Numbered from the stretch's first letter, positions 1 through 7,390 are shown. The stretch is 15,418 bases of DNA from CAZQKE01 sp964593865 (GCA_964593865.1 CAZQKE010000084.1:1-15418), one strand, 5' to 3'. Notes: generated by a model from the sequence alone, not told the origin. Numbers and translations are program-made.

Positions 1-30
1 GGACGGCCCGCTTGGCGGTCCCGGAGATCT

Positions 31-109
31 GAACCGCAAAGGCGCAAAGGCCGCAAAGGGAAGGAGAAAAAGCACGAAGACCTTCGCGCTCTTGGCGTCT
101 TGGCGGTTC
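31..109. repeat. Period-9 inverted repeat, intergenic
   Basis: The left arm (31-59) carries three tandem copies of a 9-bp unit, cgcaaaggc. The right arm (81-109) carries the opposite-strand counterpart built on cttggcgt. Aligned as an inverted repeat over 29 bp, the arms agree except at the same few positions in each unit. The arms flank 21 bp. It lies downstream of the minus-strand operon and codes for nothing recognisable. Comparable short-period repeats occur at three other places in the window. Confidence 0.7.
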
Positions 110-139
110 CAACCGCGATTTTCTCTGTAAGTTGGAACC
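105..139 (-). terminator. Possible 3' hairpin of the minus-strand operon
   Basis: A perfect 9-bp inverted repeat, ggttccaac (105-113) and gttggaacc (131-139), encloses 17 bp and starts 24 bp past the stop of the last minus-strand gene. No T-tract follows on the minus strand, so it is not a standard Rho-independent terminator. It could be an RNA-end stabilising hairpin or just part of the adjacent repeat, whose right arm it overlaps by 5 bp. Confidence 0.3.
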
Positions 140-163
140 TTGCGCCGCCGGGCCGGGCATATT

Positions 164-856
164 TCACAAAGGCAACAGGGTAAGCGTCAGGGCCGCTGCC
201 GCAGGGACGGTCAGGTTGTCCAGGCCCCAGGGGGAAAGGGCTTCAACCAGGGTGCAAACCAGGGCTACCGCGCCGCCGTACATCAGCGACAAAAGGGGGC
301 TGACGGTGGGCAGGTTCAGCAGGTAGGGCATCAGGAACAGGGCCAGGGCGGTGGCAACCCAGCTCCAAAAGAGCATGGCCACCGAACCTTCCAGGGAGCG
401 GGTGGAACGGCCCACGGTGTAGAAATGGTAGCCATACCGCCGACCGATGATGGCCGCCAGGGCATCCCCCCAGGTCAAGGGCATCATGGCGGCGACCATC
501 AGCACCGGCTCCGCCCAAAGGAAATAGATCAACGCCCCAAAAGCGATGGGAAAGTAAATGGTCCCCAGGTTGCCCTTTTCCTCCATGGCCTGGAACGTGC
601 CCTTCCAATAAGACAGGGCGTTGATGAGGACGAAACTCGCCGGGGGGATGAGGGCCAGGGTGCGGTCCTCAAAGAGCAAGGCCGTGCCCACAACCCACAT
701 GCCGACGCCGATGTGGATGAATTTGCGGGTGAATTCCAGGGGGCGGCGGCCCATGCGTCGCAGCAGCTCGCCCAGGGCGATGACGGTAAAGACATAGACG
801 TAGGAAAGAAGCAAGGCGGTATAATCGGGCTTCCAGACGATGATGGGCCAGGTCAT
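164..856 (-). CDS. Phytol/dolichol kinase-like integral membrane protein (SEC59 family)
   Basis: A 230-residue, very hydrophobic protein with about seven or eight likely membrane segments (near residues 12-28, 48-62, 66-82, 98-113, 116-129, 158-180, 188-206 and 213-230). Conserved features of the SEC59/VTE5 CTP-dependent polyprenol and phytol kinases are visible: RKFIHIG at 44-50, TWGDALAAIIGRRYG at 128-142, and SLEGSVA at 154-160. Such enzymes phosphorylate a lipid alcohol such as phytol, farnesol or dolichol at the membrane; the substrate here cannot be told. The ATG at 856 was chosen over a longer frame to 970 because GGGAGG (868-863) lies 6 nt upstream, one base separates it from the psuG stop, and the extra 38 residues are proline/tryptophan-rich and lie inside psuG. 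It is the last gene of the minus-strand cluster. Confidence 0.8.
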   Translation of the reverse strand: MTWPIIVWKPDYTALLLSYVYVFTVIALGELLRRMGRRPLEFTRKFIHIGVGMWVVGTALLFEDRTLALIPPASFVLINALSYWKGTFQAMEEKGNLGTIYFPIAFGALIYFLWAEPVLMVAAMMPLTWGDALAAIIGRRYGYHFYTVGRSTRSLEGSVAMLFWSWVATALALFLMPYLLNLPTVSPLLSLMYGGAVALVCTLVEALSPWGLDNLTVPAAAALTLTLLPL

Positions 857-857
857 G

Positions 858-1811
858 TCAAGCCTCCCGTTTTTCTGCACCCCGGCGGCGCGGGCCTGCC
901 GGGGAGATTTGCCGGGCCAGGGCCAGGGCGATCCGGGCGGCCACGGCGGCGTTGTTTTCCAGCAAGGCAAGGTTGGCCCGCAGGGTGGCCCCCTCTGTCT
1001 GTTGGGCGAGCCATTGCAGCAGGAAAGGTGTCACCCGGCTGCCTTCGATGCCCCGGCGGTGGGCCTCCTCATGGGCGGCGGTGATGACGCTTTCCAGCCG
1101 GGAAGCAGGGATTGCGGCTTCGGCGGGCACGGGGACGGCGACAAGGAGGCCGCCGGGCAGGTTCATCTGCCGTTGGGCGCGGATGATGGCTGCCGCCTCG
1201 GCGGGGGTGTCCACACGGACATCCACCGGCAGGCCGCTGCTACGGCTGTAGAAGGCGGGGAATTCATCCGCGCCGTAGCCGACCACCGGCACCCCCGCCG
1301 TTTCCAGCCATTCCAGGGTGGCCCGCAGGTCCAGGATGGACTTGGCCCCGGCGCAAACGACGGCCACGGGAGTAGAAGCCAGGGTCGGCAGGTCGTTGGA
1401 GACATCAAAGGGGGCGTCGCGGTGGACGCCGCCGATGCCCCCTGTGGCAAAGACCGAGATTCCGGCCCAGGCGGCGATGGTCGCCGTGGCCGCGACGGTG
1501 GTTGCGCCGTCCCCGCCCTGGGCGACGACGATGGGCAGGTCGCGGCGGCTTACTTTGCGGATGTTCGGGGCGGTGGCCAGGTGTTCCAGGGCGGCATCAT
1601 CCAGGCCCACCCGCACCTGCCCGCCCAGGATGGCGATGGTCGCCGGGACCGCCCCCTCCTGCCGGATGATGGCCTCCATCCGCCGGGCGGTTTCCAGGTT
1701 GGTGGGGTAAGGCAAGCCGTGGGCAATGACGGTTGATTCCAGGGCGACGACCGCCTGCCCCTCGGCCAGGGCTTCTTCTACCTGCTCGTTCAGATGCAAT
1801 CTTTTCACCAC
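858..1811 (-). CDS. psuG: Pseudouridine-5'-phosphate glycosidase
   Basis: PsuG reversibly cleaves pseudouridine 5'-phosphate to uracil and ribose 5-phosphate, the second step in reuse of pseudouridine from RNA turnover. The 317-residue protein has the family blocks ALESTVIAHGLPYP (23-36, with the catalytic-type Glu25), GATTVAATA (102-110), ATGGIGGVHR (122-131), an Asp-bearing DVSNDL stretch (136-141), CAGAKSILD (153-161, with the Lys157 expected to form the imine with the sugar) and LLENNAAVAARIA near the C-terminus. The start is GTG at 1811, followed by a second GTG at 1808. GAGGGG (1823-1818) is a good ribosome site 6 nt upstream and overlaps the helicase stop codon. No PsuK pseudouridine kinase lies in the window, so the phosphorylated substrate must come from a kinase elsewhere. 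Length is near the family norm. Confidence 0.95.
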   Translation of the reverse strand: MVKRLHLNEQVEEALAEGQAVVALESTVIAHGLPYPTNLETARRMEAIIRQEGAVPATIAILGGQVRVGLDDAALEHLATAPNIRKVSRRDLPIVVAQGGDGATTVAATATIAAWAGISVFATGGIGGVHRDAPFDVSNDLPTLASTPVAVVCAGAKSILDLRATLEWLETAGVPVVGYGADEFPAFYSRSSGLPVDVRVDTPAEAAAIIRAQRQMNLPGGLLVAVPVPAEAAIPASRLESVITAAHEEAHRRGIEGSRVTPFLLQWLAQQTEGATLRANLALLENNAAVAARIALALARQISPAGPRRRGAEKREA

Positions 1812-1822
1812 ACCATTCCCCT

Positions 1823-3268
1823 CTACCGACGGCGTCTGCCTCGCCGTCGGGGCTTTCTTTTTGGAGGGCTTTCGGGACGGGAATCCACCCGCTCCGGTGC
1901 GGGGTGAAGCGTTTCCTGGTAGTAGTCGTCTAGGAGCATGGTCAGCAGGGCTTGTCCCTCCTCGCTTCGGCTCAGTTCGTGGACCAGCGGCGCAAAACGC
2001 CGCATCCGTTCCACGCGGAGCCGGTCGCGGTCACGCAGCCGGGCCTCCAACAGGGCCGTCACCCGCTCGGAGACGATGGCCTGCACATCTTCATCGGTAG
2101 GCAAAGGCCACTCCTGCATCCCGATCCCGTAGCGTTTGGCGATACGTTCCAGGGACATCTGCTCCATGACATCTACCAGGGAGATGACTACGCCGCCGGC
2201 CCCTGCCCGCCCCGTGCGCCCGGCACGATGGATGTACTGCTCCGGGTCGTCCGGCGGTTCGTAGATGATAACGTGGGAAAGGTCGGGGAGGTCAATGCCT
2301 CGCGCGGCCACATCGGTAGCAACCAGGAAACGGAGTTTGCCCCGCCGCATACGGGTCATGATCTGCTCCCGCGCCTTCTGCGAGAGATCGGAGCTCAGGG
2401 CATCGGCGTCATAGCCGAAACGCTGCAAGACGGCGGTCACATACCCCACCCGCGCTTTGGTGTTGCAAAAGATCAAGGCAGAGGGCGGGTTCTCGACCTC
2501 AATGATGCGCACCAGGCTGCGGTCCTTGTCCATGCGCGGCACAACATAGTACACATGATCCACATCGGTTACGTGGATGTGATCGCGGCTCAAGCTGAGG
2601 AACTCGGCCTCGTGGAGGAATTCGGCGGCCAGGCGTCGCACGCGGGGCGGAAAAGTGGCCGAGAACATGCAGCTCTGCACGTGCCGGGCGGGCATGTGTC
2701 GCCGGATGGCTTTCATATCGGGGTAAAAACCCATAGAAAGCATCTTGTCGGCCTCGTCAAAGACCAACATCTTTAGATGTTTGAGGGAAAGGTTGCGTTT
2801 GAGGAGATGATCCAGGATGCGGCCCGGCGTGCCCACGACCAGGTGTGCCCCCCGGCGAAAAGCCTGCAATTGGGGGCCATAGGCTACGCCGCCGTAGACC
2901 ACGGCGGTCCGCATCCCGCTTTCCCCGGCCAGGGTTCGGGCCTCTTCGGCCACCTGGCGGGCCAACTCGCGGGTAGGAGTCAGCACCAGGGCTTGGCAGA
3001 CTTGGCGTTGCAGGTCAACGCGGTCCAGGATGGGCAGCAAGAACGCGCCGGTCTTGCCGCTCCCGGTCCGCGATTGGACCATCAGGTCACGGCCTGCCAG
3101 GAGGTAAGGAATGGCTTTGGCCTGGACCGGCATCAGTTCCGCCCACCCGGCCCGGAGGGCAGCCCGGCGTAGCGGTTCGGGCAGGGTCGCCAGGGTGACC
3201 GGCGGCAGAGCGTGCTCCGGTTCGGCAACGTCAGATGTATCTTGCAAGTGATCGCGCATGTCGGTCAT
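1823..3268 (-). CDS. DEAD-box ATP-dependent RNA helicase
   Basis: A 481-residue RNA helicase with the full motif series: Q-motif region with PVQAKAIP (47-54), Walker A SRTGSGKT (66-73), PTRELA (98-103), TPGRILD (147-153), DEAD (171-174), SAT (203-205), LIFCNT (265-270), ATDVAARGID (317-326) and HRAGRTGR (347-354). The tail (about 465-481) is strongly basic, Arg/Lys/Pro-rich, and is likely an RNA-binding extension. These enzymes unwind short RNA duplexes in ribosome assembly, mRNA decay or cold adaptation; the exact job is not readable here. The open frame runs up to 3526, but the first 86 residues lie inside the upstream oxidoreductase gene and are not helicase-like, so ATG 3268 is preferred (ATG 3259 is an alternative). 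No strong ribosome site precedes it. It starts 4 nt after the upstream stop, suggesting coupled translation. Confidence 0.95.
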   Translation of the reverse strand: MTDMRDHLQDTSDVAEPEHALPPVTLATLPEPLRRAALRAGWAELMPVQAKAIPYLLAGRDLMVQSRTGSGKTGAFLLPILDRVDLQRQVCQALVLTPTRELARQVAEEARTLAGESGMRTAVVYGGVAYGPQLQAFRRGAHLVVGTPGRILDHLLKRNLSLKHLKMLVFDEADKMLSMGFYPDMKAIRRHMPARHVQSCMFSATFPPRVRRLAAEFLHEAEFLSLSRDHIHVTDVDHVYYVVPRMDKDRSLVRIIEVENPPSALIFCNTKARVGYVTAVLQRFGYDADALSSDLSQKAREQIMTRMRRGKLRFLVATDVAARGIDLPDLSHVIIYEPPDDPEQYIHRAGRTGRAGAGGVVISLVDVMEQMSLERIAKRYGIGMQEWPLPTDEDVQAIVSERVTALLEARLRDRDRLRVERMRRFAPLVHELSRSEEGQALLTMLLDDYYQETLHPAPERVDSRPESPPKRKPRRRGRRRR

Positions 3269-3272
3269 TGTC

Positions 3273-4601
3273 TCAAACGGCGACGGCCAACCCTTCACTG
3301 GCCTCAATGGCGGCCAGGTTCTCCGGAGCGAACCTTTTCCGCAAGGAAACCGCCTCTTTGAAGGCTTCAAGGTCGTAAAGCTGCGAATGACGTAGCACTT
3401 CGGCCAGGGCCATGACGCCCCAGTACCGCTCGGCGAACCCGCTCTTCCGCCGAAAATCCAGGAGAACGGTCCGGGCGCGGATCTCCGTCGGCAGCAGACC
3501 GTTTTCCCACAAGGCGGCATTGACATAGAGGGTATCCTGCTCCGTGAGCCGCATCAGGCGGGAGTGGATGTGGGGCAGACATTCCTTGAAGAGGACGATG
3601 ACAATATCCGGCTTGTCGATGCCCATGTAAAAGATCTCGTCGGGGCTGAGGATCACCTCGGAGACCGAGTGGCCCGATTCCACCGTCACGGGGTAGCTAT
3701 TGCGCTGGGTGACCTGTAGGCCGGAAAGCACGGCACCGCGGCTGAGATAGGCTGCCGCCGAGCGGATCCGCCCCCCGGCCCTGCCGCCCAACACCAGGGC
3801 CAGAGGGCGCGTCAACGATGACCGAAACCGAGGCCGGAGGGCCAGGCCCTCCAAAAGGGAGGGTTTGTCGGATCGGTCGAGGGAAAAGTTGGGGCGCGGC
3901 GGGTTATGTTGCGGTCCCAACGCCCAACGGGAACGGTCGGCCCATTCCTTCAGCTCTGCGTTGAGCTGAGCGGTCTTTTTCTCCCGCACCCCCGGATTGC
4001 GCCCCGTACACCATTCCAGCACTTCGACCAGGGCAAAGCCCTCCGTCTCCAACGCAGCCTTGATGGCCCGGACCAGTTCCCCTTTATCTTCACTGGTCAC
4101 GCGGTGGACGTAAGCGGCACGGGCCTGATGGAGCAGTCCACACAGGTCATAGGGTTCCTGCTTGCTTCCCTCCGGAGCAGGGGTGAGCCGCGTGACAAAG
4201 CCCCGCGGTGTCAGCCCGCTGGGCTGCCCTCCCGTCATGCCGTAGAGCATGTTGTTGTAGACGATGACCGTCATGTTGACGTTGCGCCGCGCCGCTTCCA
4301 GCAGATGCTGTAAACCGATGGTCGCCCCACCATCACCGATAAAGACGATGACTTTTTTGTGCGGCGGAAGGCCCATGGCCAACCCTACCCCCAGGGCAAC
4401 CGACCGCCCGTGCAGGCCATGAATGGTATGGGTGCTCAGGCTTTTGTCAATGATGCCCAAGCAGCCGATGTCGGTCACGACCACTACGTCGTGCGGCTCC
4501 ACGCCCAACGCCTTGAGGGCACGACCGGTGCTGCCGACCGTCGCATAATGACCGCAACGGGCGCAAAAGCCGGGTTTTTTGATCAGAAAGGAGCTGCTCA
4601 T
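3273..4601 (-). CDS. 2-oxoacid:ferredoxin oxidoreductase, fused beta and gamma subunits
   Basis: A 442-residue protein joining two subunits of a CoA-dependent 2-oxoacid:ferredoxin oxidoreductase. Residues about 10-220 are the thiamine-diphosphate-binding beta subunit: GDGG (89-92), RRNVNMTVIVYNN (105-117) and YGMTGGQPSGLTP (120-132). Cys13, Cys16, Cys47 and Cys198 match the spacing of the four cysteines that hold a [4Fe-4S] cluster in 2-oxoacid oxidoreductase beta subunits. Residues about 264-440 look like the gamma domain (LALVLGGRAGGRIRSAA at 267-283, then a stretch resembling the family's RGG region). A linker of about 40 residues, rich in Arg/Pro, joins them. The ATG overlaps the alpha-subunit stop as ATGA, and GGGAGG (4617-4612) lies 10 nt upstream. 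The substrate (2-oxoglutarate, pyruvate, branched-chain or aryl 2-oxoacid) is not determined. No separate ferredoxin-domain subunit is nearby. Confidence 0.88.
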   Translation of the reverse strand: MSSSFLIKKPGFCARCGHYATVGSTGRALKALGVEPHDVVVVTDIGCLGIIDKSLSTHTIHGLHGRSVALGVGLAMGLPPHKKVIVFIGDGGATIGLQHLLEAARRNVNMTVIVYNNMLYGMTGGQPSGLTPRGFVTRLTPAPEGSKQEPYDLCGLLHQARAAYVHRVTSEDKGELVRAIKAALETEGFALVEVLEWCTGRNPGVREKKTAQLNAELKEWADRSRWALGPQHNPPRPNFSLDRSDKPSLLEGLALRPRFRSSLTRPLALVLGGRAGGRIRSAAAYLSRGAVLSGLQVTQRNSYPVTVESGHSVSEVILSPDEIFYMGIDKPDIVIVLFKECLPHIHSRLMRLTEQDTLYVNAALWENGLLPTEIRARTVLLDFRRKSGFAERYWGVMALAEVLRHSQLYDLEAFKEAVSLRKRFAPENLAAIEASEGLAVAV

Positions 4602-5716
4602 GAGCCTGTCACCTCCCGGATGATCTGGTCGGGGTGGACCAACCGCCCGATGCCGTGGGCCAAACGCACGCGATCCGGCAAGCGGTAACCAAAGAGGATC
4701 TGGGCCATCTGCCCTTGCAGATTCTCTTCGGCGATGACGATGCGGCGGTATCGCTCCAAGATGTCATAGTAGACCGCGGGGACCGGTAGCAGCGTCTTGG
4801 CAATCAGCAACGACACCGGCATCCCTTGCGCCCGGAGCTTCACCGCAGCCTCCCTGGCCGCATAGGCGGTAATGCCGTAGGAGACGATCACCGCCTCCGC
4901 CCCCTCCTGTTCGTCCAGCTCATAGTAGGCCGGTGTCCCTGTTTCTATCTTTTTCTGCAGGCGTCTGGTATTTTCCAACGCTTCTTCATCGGCGGAGAGG
5001 AGCTCCCCTTCCGCATTGTGGGTAGAAGCGGTGAGCCGCACCTGGTGGCGATCATTGCCGATTGGCAAGAACGGTGGGGCAAGGCCGCCGTCGGTCGCAT
5101 AAGGCCGATAGCGTTCCTGCCCTGTGTAAAATCGCCATTGCACCGGCTCTATCTCGGTTAGGAGATCCAGATCAAAGCTGCGCTGGGTCATCGCCATCTC
5201 TTTGGAGGTCAAAAGCACCACAGGGCTGCGCAGGGAAACCGCCAGCCGCAATGCCAGAGAGGGCAGTTCCCAACAATCCCCAAAGTCGGAAACGGCCAGC
5301 ACCGGCAACGGATACCCCCCGGAGATCAATCCGCGCAGGAGCAGCAGATCACCTTGCGCCCCCACCGTCGCGGAACCGGTAGACGGGCCAAGCCTCTGCA
5401 CCAGGACGATCAACATCGGCAGCTCCATCATAAAGGCCATATTGATCGATTCCACCATCAAGGCCAGGCCGGGGAACGCCGTAGCCGTGACCGGCAAAAG
5501 GCCGGTAGCGGATAGACCGGCCATCCACTGCAACGTCGTGATCTCGTCCGGCGCGTGCAAAATGGAGGGGAAGCGTTGGCTGCTGTACTGGTAGATATAG
5601 TTCGCAGGGGTGATGGGATAGCCGACGTACACCTCCGCCCCGGCACGCACACAGGATTCAACGATCAACCGAGAACCGTCCAACACGGTCCTTTGTTTGG
5701 TTTGCTTTTTCCCCAC
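4598..5716 (-). CDS. 2-oxoacid:ferredoxin oxidoreductase, alpha subunit
   Basis: A 372-residue alpha subunit. The N-terminal pyrimidine-binding domain has GYPITP (32-37), followed by a conserved Glu-containing DEITTLQWMAG region (57-67), TAFPGLALMVE (79-89), RLGPSTG (108-114) and QGD (121-123). The C-terminal transketolase-type domain begins near VIVSYG (276-281). With the downstream beta-gamma protein it should oxidise a 2-oxoacid to acyl-CoA and reduce ferredoxin. Unlike many KorA proteins it has no fused gamma domain at its N-terminus; gamma is instead on the beta subunit. The open frame extends to 5914, but those 66 extra residues are encoded by palindromic repeat DNA, so the GTG at 5716 with GGAG 7 nt upstream is chosen. 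Confidence 0.9.
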   Translation of the reverse strand: MGKKQTKQRTVLDGSRLIVESCVRAGAEVYVGYPITPANYIYQYSSQRFPSILHAPDEITTLQWMAGLSATGLLPVTATAFPGLALMVESINMAFMMELPMLIVLVQRLGPSTGSATVGAQGDLLLLRGLISGGYPLPVLAVSDFGDCWELPSLALRLAVSLRSPVVLLTSKEMAMTQRSFDLDLLTEIEPVQWRFYTGQERYRPYATDGGLAPPFLPIGNDRHQVRLTASTHNAEGELLSADEEALENTRRLQKKIETGTPAYYELDEQEGAEAVIVSYGITAYAAREAAVKLRAQGMPVSLLIAKTLLPVPAVYYDILERYRRIVIAEENLQGQMAQILFGYRLPDRVRLAHGIGRLVHPDQIIREVTGS

Positions 5717-5723
5717 CGCTACA

Positions 5724-5727
5724 CTCC
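5724..5727 (-). promoter_or_regulatory. Ribosome binding site fixing the alpha-subunit start
   Basis: GGAG on the minus strand lies 7 nt before GTG 5716. It sits just outside the repeat block and marks the GTG as the likely start, rather than the ATG at 5914 inside the repeat. Confidence 0.65.
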
Positions 5728-5772
5728 AGGATTCTGCACCGCAGAGATCGCCGGTCCCTGCGGGCCACAGTT

Positions 5773-5914
5773 TTGCGCAAGCCGGGGACGCAAGTCCAGA
5801 CTTGCGCCACGAAAATTGCGGCTGAAAGCCGCACCTTGCGGGCCGCCGGCCGTCTTCAACCCCTCGCAGGTTGTCTGCGGGAGGTTTTTGATTTGCAAGC
5901 CCCGGCTTGCGCAA
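5773..5914. repeat. Compound palindromic repeat in the acyl-CoA dehydrogenase/oxidoreductase spacer
   Basis: Outer arms are a perfect 15-bp inverted repeat, ttgcgcaagccgggg (5773-5787) and its complement at 5900-5914. Inside are smaller palindromes: cgcaagtc/gacttgcg with a 2-nt loop (5789-5806), gcggct/agccgc with a 3-nt loop (5818-5832), and an imperfect stem around 5862-5884. The block starts 18 bp past the acyl-CoA dehydrogenase stop and would be transcribed as a string of hairpins between the two genes. No coding content is recognisable. Confidence 0.85.
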
Positions 5915-5932
5915 CGGGGTGGCAACGTCCGC

Positions 5933-7147
5933 CTAGTGACGATAGGGGAGGTACTCGGCCCCCAGTAGCTCACGGGCAATGATCAGCCGCATGATGTTGA
6001 GCGATCCCTCTGCACCGATGGAGTAGGAGCGGATGCCCCGGATGCCCATCTCAATCGGGCATTCCTTGGTGTACGCCATCGCCCCGAACCAATCGGCTAC
6101 TTCGTTCATGATCTCAAACCCCACCGCCGGCGCCCGGAGCTTGGCCATGGCAGCCGCCAGAGCAATGTCGTAGTGAGTCTTGGTCCCTGGGCCGTACTTC
6201 TGATCCATCGTCCAGGCGGCCTTGTAGGTCACCAACCGAATGCCCTCTAGCTCGGTGTAGAGATTGGCCAGGGGGAACTGAATGCCTTCGAAGGCGGCCA
6301 GCGGGCGGCCAAAAGCACGGCGTTCCTTGATGTGCTCCATCCCCATTTCCAGCACCGCCTCTGCTGCGCCGATGCAGGTCGCGCCGATGAGAACCCGCGC
6401 TGCGGAAAAGCCCTCCATGGCATGGTAGAACCCCCGATTCACCTCGCCGACAATGTGCGCATCCGACAAACGCACATCTTCCAGGGCAAAACCGCCGGTG
6501 GAAATTCCCATGCGGCCCATGTCCTCAAAAAAGGTAGGGGTGATGCCTTCTGTGCCCTTGAGCGGCAAGGCGAAGAAGGTAAAGGCTTTGTGCTCGGCAG
6601 CCGGATCCTGCTCGGTGCGGGCCAGCAGTAGGTGGATGCCGCCCATCTCCAACGATTCGCGGACACCGCTGATAAACACTTTTTCGCCGTTGAGCAGCCA
6701 GCCATCGCCGTCGCGGACCGCTTTGGTGCGGCAGGCCCCCAAGATGTCCGATCCACCTTCCGGCTCCGTGGTAGCGATGCCCAGGAACGCTTCGCCGGCC
6801 GTCACCTTTGGCAAGATTTCGGCTTTGAGTTCCGGCGTACCGTACCGATCAAAGATAAAGCCCCACGCCGCCTCCACCAGGTAGAGGACCGGAATGGCCA
6901 GGCTGATGTCGGCCCGCCCCAACTCTTCGGCAGCGATGGCGGCCAGAGTCCAATCCATACCTGCGCCGCCATACTCCTCCGAGCACACAGGGGCCAAAAG
7001 CCCTAGATCGGCCATGCCCTTGATGATCTCAGGGGGGATCCGCTCCTGGGTGTCAATCTCCCGCACACGAGGAGCGATCTCGCTCTGGGCAAAATCCCGT
7101 ACCGTCTGCCGCCATAGACGTTGCTCTTCGTTCCAACCGAAATCCAT
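5933..7147 (-). CDS. Acyl-CoA dehydrogenase
   Basis: A 404-residue flavin-dependent acyl-CoA dehydrogenase that introduces an alpha-beta double bond into an acyl-CoA and passes electrons to electron-transfer flavoprotein. Family marks are the N-terminal helical domain with EEYGGAGMDW (57-66), the flavin/substrate strand ATTEPEGGSD (125-134), NGEKVFISG (153-161), and ERRAFGRPLAAFEGIQF (275-291). Glu380 in GAEGSLNIM (378-386) sits where the catalytic base of the short/medium-chain type is found. Length is typical. AGGAGAG (7160-7154) lies 6 nt before the ATG. A candidate promoter is 95 bp upstream. It is followed by a repeat block and then the 2-oxoacid:ferredoxin oxidoreductase genes. That pairing would fit breakdown of an amino acid or acid via 2-oxoacid to acyl-CoA to enoyl-CoA, but this is inference. 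The acyl substrate is unknown. Confidence 0.93.
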   Translation of the reverse strand: MDFGWNEEQRLWRQTVRDFAQSEIAPRVREIDTQERIPPEIIKGMADLGLLAPVCSEEYGGAGMDWTLAAIAAEELGRADISLAIPVLYLVEAAWGFIFDRYGTPELKAEILPKVTAGEAFLGIATTEPEGGSDILGACRTKAVRDGDGWLLNGEKVFISGVRESLEMGGIHLLLARTEQDPAAEHKAFTFFALPLKGTEGITPTFFEDMGRMGISTGGFALEDVRLSDAHIVGEVNRGFYHAMEGFSAARVLIGATCIGAAEAVLEMGMEHIKERRAFGRPLAAFEGIQFPLANLYTELEGIRLVTYKAAWTMDQKYGPGTKTHYDIALAAAMAKLRAPAVGFEIMNEVADWFGAMAYTKECPIEMGIRGIRSYSIGAEGSLNIMRLIIARELLGAEYLPYRH

Positions 7148-7241
7148 CTTTTCTCTCCTTTGATCTGATTTTTAGAATTCGGTCACCCTCTCCGGCAAGG
7201 CAGGGATGACATACTCCCCTCAAGGTTGTGTTGCCGGGAGG

Positions 7242-7270
7242 ATGATAGCACATCTTGGGGGAAACATCAA
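7242..7270 (-). promoter_or_regulatory. Candidate sigma-70-type promoter for the acyl-CoA dehydrogenase
   Basis: On the minus strand, TTGATG (7270-7265), a 17-nt spacer and TATCAT (7247-7242) match the -35 and -10 consensus at 4 of 6 and 5 of 6 positions. Transcription would start near 7235 and give a leader of about 88 nt ending at a strong ribosome site. Confidence 0.6.
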
Positions 7271-7361
7271 CTCCTATCGCCTGCGGCGTCACATTTGGGG
7301 GAGGCAACTTTGAAAGCAATCGGCAAACCGGACCACACCACACCCCGCCGGAACAGGAGAC

Positions 7362-7390
7362 TTGCCTTTTCCGGCCATTGGCTTTAGAAT
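7362..7390 (+). promoter_or_regulatory. Candidate sigma-70-type promoter facing the MocA-like gene
   Basis: TTGCCT (7362-7367), a 17-nt spacer and TAGAAT (7385-7390) match consensus at 4 of 6 and 5 of 6 positions. It points away from the acyl-CoA dehydrogenase promoter. The first plausible start codon is about 300 nt downstream, leaving a long leader or a separate small RNA. Confidence 0.55.

Noticed and set aside
31..109. CRISPR-like array
   Set aside because: Units are only 9 bp, directly adjacent without unique spacers, and no cas gene is present.
140..1084. Long plus-strand open frame opposite the lipid kinase and psuG
   Set aside because: It is antisense to two well-supported genes, is rich in Gly/Gln/His/Arg as expected from reversed GC-rich codons, and resembles no family.
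3269..3526. N-terminal extension of the DEAD-box helicase
   Set aside because: It lies within the oxidoreductase gene in another frame and has no helicase similarity.
5717..5914. N-terminal extension of the oxidoreductase alpha subunit
   Set aside because: The codons are palindromic repeat DNA and a good ribosome site points to GTG 5716.
5773..5914. Insertion sequence remnant
   Set aside because: Has inverted ends but no transposase fragment and no visible target duplication; kept only as a repeat.
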